Shown here: in pieces, positions 4,947 through 6,338 of the stretch
How the letters are laid out: each line of letters starts with the position of its first letter
How positions within the stretch are numbered: the first letter of the stretch is position 1
Assembly: GCA_017883605.1 (NCBI GenBank)
Contig: JADGNH010000113.1
Location: 1-6,338 of the forward strand
Reading direction: 5' to 3'
From: Methanobacteriaceae archaeon
Lineage (GTDB): Archaea; Methanobacteriota; Methanobacteria; Methanobacteriales; Methanobacteriaceae
Length of the DNA stretch: 6,338 nt
Position numbers and translations under genes: made by a program
Notes under the pieces: model-generated
Seen by the model: the letters and a program-made list of their open reading frames with translations, nothing else
Databases searched by the model: none
What the model was told of the DNA's origin: nothing

Positions 4947-5769
4947 CAATGATCCTCCAAAATGATGGTTCGGGCAAAAAATGAAGCTCATAGCACGGAA
5001 CGCTTCCTGCAAAATCTATGCAAATGTTAAAAAGTTGTTGTGTAAATTCTTCATCCTCTGAATATAATAAAACGTTAGGTAGGAGCAGTTCTAAAACTTT
5101 CATGGTATTAATATTTTTTTTAAATGAATTTTTGTCTTTTTTAGGAAAATAAACAGATTTTATAGGGACATGGGTATTCATACCCCCTATACCCAATTCC
5201 CCCCAAAAAGGAGTTCCAAAGATATGGTAACTGCCATTTACCTTCTTTACCAGCGATACTTCATCGGTGAGCAGTACGGCATCAGGACTGAGTTGGGTTA
5301 TGGTGGTCTTACCAGCCCCAGATTCACCTGGAAAGAGATATCCTTCACCTTTCCTTATCAGACTTGAAGCGTGAACTAAAAATCCAGATTCATTTAATAA
5401 ATGAGTAGAATATACAAAACGTAAAAATGAATTAAAAGCGGCGGGTAATGTGCATTTCACCAAACATTCTCGTGTTTCCAGATTAAATTCAGCATAGAGA
5501 TTATGCCAGAGCATGATTGCTATGCCCTCTGACCTGTTGATCCTTATTTCTGGAGATTCTTTAAGGGGACTGAAGGTAAATACCGCATCCCCCATGGGTA
5601 AGATATTCACCTCTATTTTTATCGGATTATCCACCTTTTCCATAGTGAAATTTGAATATATTTCCCTGATCTGATTCTTAAAGTCCTCATCATCGACGTG
5701 TACCAGTAAGGGAATATCGCCAATACTTATTTTCAGGCTGCTGTCATCTTTCTTATTCTCTATGTTCAT
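4936..5769 (-). CDS. HPr-kinase-like (HprK-related) P-loop protein
   Basis: This 277-residue protein has a Walker A motif GESGAGKTT (148-156) preceded by GFLVHASSLI (129-138), a Walker B-like VLLTDE (165-170), and a conserved-looking FGTPFWGE loop. This is the pattern of the HprK-related kinases that accompany PqqD and nucleotidyltransferase genes. It is not a true HPr kinase: the N-terminal part is unrelated by eye and nothing in the window suggests a sugar phosphotransferase system. Family members next to lasso peptides such as paeninodin phosphorylate the C-terminal Ser of the precursor. The precursor here also ends in Ser, so the same role is plausible but untested. It is the first gene of the operon; only a weak GGGAAT lies before the ATG at 5769, and its end overlaps the start of the PqqD gene. 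Confidence 0.88.
   Translation of the reverse strand: MNIENKKDDSSLKISIGDIPLLVHVDDEDFKNQIREIYSNFTMEKVDNPIKIEVNILPMGDAVFTFSPLKESPEIRINRSEGIAIMLWHNLYAEFNLETRECLVKCTLPAAFNSFLRFVYSTHLLNESGFLVHASSLIRKGEGYLFPGESGAGKTTITQLSPDAVLLTDEVSLVKKVNGSYHIFGTPFWGELGIGGMNTHVPIKSVYFPKKDKNSFKKNINTMKVLELLLPNVLLYSEDEEFTQQLFNICIDFAGSVPCYELHFLPEPSFWRIIDDE
4950..4958 (-). promoter_or_regulatory. Ribosome binding site that fixes the PqqD start
   Basis: GGAGGATCA on the minus strand, nearly the full anti-16S sequence, lies 7 bases before the ATG at 4946 and 10 before the ATG at 4943. This is why the start is placed there and not at the ATG at 5012. Confidence 0.8.
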
Positions 5770-5770
5770 A

Positions 5771-5812
5771 TTACTATATTCCCTTATTTCTTACTATATT
5801 TCCCATTATTTC
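5771..5812. repeat. 20/22-base tandem duplication in the operon leader
   Basis: Bases 5771-5790 and 5791-5812 are two copies starting TTACTATATT and ending TTATTTC, differing by two inserted bases. They lie immediately upstream of the kinase start, so each copy carries the weak GGGAA-type ribosome binding sequence on the minus strand. A more decayed third copy may continue to about 5840. Confidence 0.7.
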
Positions 5813-5853
5813 TTTATTATATCCATGATTCTTATTTTTCTTTTTCTTCTTAC

Positions 5854-5862
5854 CTTATAAAT
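5854..5862 (-). promoter_or_regulatory. Candidate TATA box of the peptide biosynthesis operon
   Basis: ATTTATAAG on the minus strand, with an A-rich stretch on its upstream side where a BRE would be, is a good match to an archaeal TATA element. Transcription would begin near 5830 and give a leader of about 60 bases that contains the 20/22-base duplication. No competing box of similar quality lies closer to the ATG at 5769. Confidence 0.5.
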
Positions 5863-5930
5863 TTTTTTGATTTTTTTTTATTCTTTTTGATCTGTCTGGT
5901 TTTTTTAATGAAAAATGTTAATGAAAAATA

Positions 5931-6060
5931 TAAGTCCGATTTTTTTGATTAAGACCAAATTTTTTTAATTAATAAATAAGACCAATTTTTTATAAGAAAT
6001 AATAAGAATAAGACCAATTTTTTTAAGACCATTTTTTGAAAATATAGGACCATTTTTTTT
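5931..6060. repeat. Array of six irregularly spaced TAAGACCAATTTTTT-like units
   Basis: Six units resembling TAAGACCAA followed by 6-8 T begin at 5931 (variant TAAGTCCGA), 5950, 5977, 6009, 6024 and 6045 (variant TAGGACCA). Spacings are 19, 27, 32, 15 and 21 bases, so this is neither a simple tandem repeat nor a CRISPR array. Read on the plus strand every unit ends in a T-tract like an archaeal terminator. The array could act as a transcriptional barrier, a protein-binding array, or be replication-slippage debris. Confidence 0.7.
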
Positions 6061-6338
6061 GGGATAGAACATAGATTAGTTTTGGGATATAGCGTAGTTT
6101 TAGTATTTAATTGTTTATTTTTCGATGATGATAAATCTTTGGATATTTTAGCGGTATAATTGGGATTTTTGATGTTTAGAATCTTATGGAAATCTTTTTT
6201 GGCTACTTCCACCGAATTTAATTCAAAATATATTAATTAAAACTATCTATTTAGATATTTACCATGTAATAACATTTATTCACATGATAAAAGAGGGAAT
6301 TACAGAATAATTTGAGATAAAGGACTTTTTAATACTTT

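Larger units (their letters stand above)
5770..6338. other. AT-rich gene-free stretch at the right edge
   Basis: No convincing gene is present in these 569 bases. They hold the operon leader with its duplication, the TATA candidate, the T-tract unit array, and from 6061 onward an AT-rich sequence in which I see no gene, RNA or clear palindrome. An 87-codon minus-strand frame (6212-5949, GTG start) is largely the reverse reading of the T-tract array and lacks a ribosome binding site. A TATA-like stretch around 6225-6240 on the minus strand could be a distal promoter but is indistinguishable from background. Confidence 0.6.

Noticed and set aside
4947..5012. N-terminal 22-residue extension of the second PqqD.
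   Set aside because: It is an out-of-frame reading of the kinase gene end, and the strong ribosome binding site favours 4946.
5931..6060. CRISPR array.
   Set aside because: The units are about 15 bases with irregular 15-32-base spacing and no cas genes.
5949..6212. 87-codon minus-strand frame with GTG start.
   Set aside because: Its C-terminal half is the reverse reading of the T-tract unit array, its composition is low-complexity Lys/Leu/Asn, and there is no ribosome binding site.
6263..6273. CATGTAATAAC, the reverse complement of GTTATTACATG at 2836-2846, as a possible long-range inverted repeat or mobile element border.
   Set aside because: It is only 11 AT-rich bases with no extension, target duplication or transposase, so chance is a sufficient explanation.

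Overview
The window looks like part of an anaerobic archaeal chromosome, most likely a methanogen of the Methanobacterium type. This is an inference. It rests on AT-rich spacers full of T-tracts, TTTATAAG-like TATA boxes upstream of genes, strong GGAGG/GAGGTGA ribosome binding sites, and a radical SAM/SPASM enzyme that needs an anaerobic cell. An anaerobic bacterium is not strictly excluded.

The main content is a compact biosynthetic operon for a ribosomally made, modified peptide (RiPP) on the minus strand, read from right to left. In order it holds an HPr-kinase-like protein (5769-4936), a PqqD-type peptide-binding protein (start corrected to 4946, end 4653), a radical SAM/SPASM peptide-modifying enzyme (4651-3611), a 42-residue precursor peptide (3618-3490) that is too short for ordinary gene calling, and an S26/S24-type Ser-His signal-peptidase-like protein (3402-2869). 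The first four genes overlap or nearly touch, so they are probably co-transcribed and translationally coupled. An 87-base spacer with three successive inverted repeats separates the precursor from the peptidase.

On the left, the plus strand carries the 3' part of a gene whose product fuses a PF14907-like nucleotidyltransferase domain to a class I methyltransferase (1-1362, open at the 5' edge). A second PqqD-type gene follows (1418-1711). These converge on a minus-strand gene for a methyltransferase with an N-terminal zinc ribbon (2651-1770), which appears to have its own promoter. Nucleotidyltransferase, PqqD and HprK-like genes are a known recurring set, for example around paeninodin-type lasso peptides and in some exosortase-linked systems. 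Both arms may therefore belong to one locus.

A working model: the PqqD protein binds the precursor leader through its Y-x-x-P-x-I motif and presents the Cys-containing C-terminal part to the radical SAM enzyme. The kinase may phosphorylate the core, which ends in serine, and the membrane-associated peptidase may remove the leader. The nucleotidyltransferase/methyltransferase genes could add tailoring.

The right end (5770-6338) has no convincing gene. It holds a promoter candidate for the operon, a 20-22-base tandem duplication in the operon leader, and an array of six TAAGACCAATTTTTT-like units. Short tandem duplications also occupy the leader and upstream region of the zinc-ribbon methyltransferase gene.
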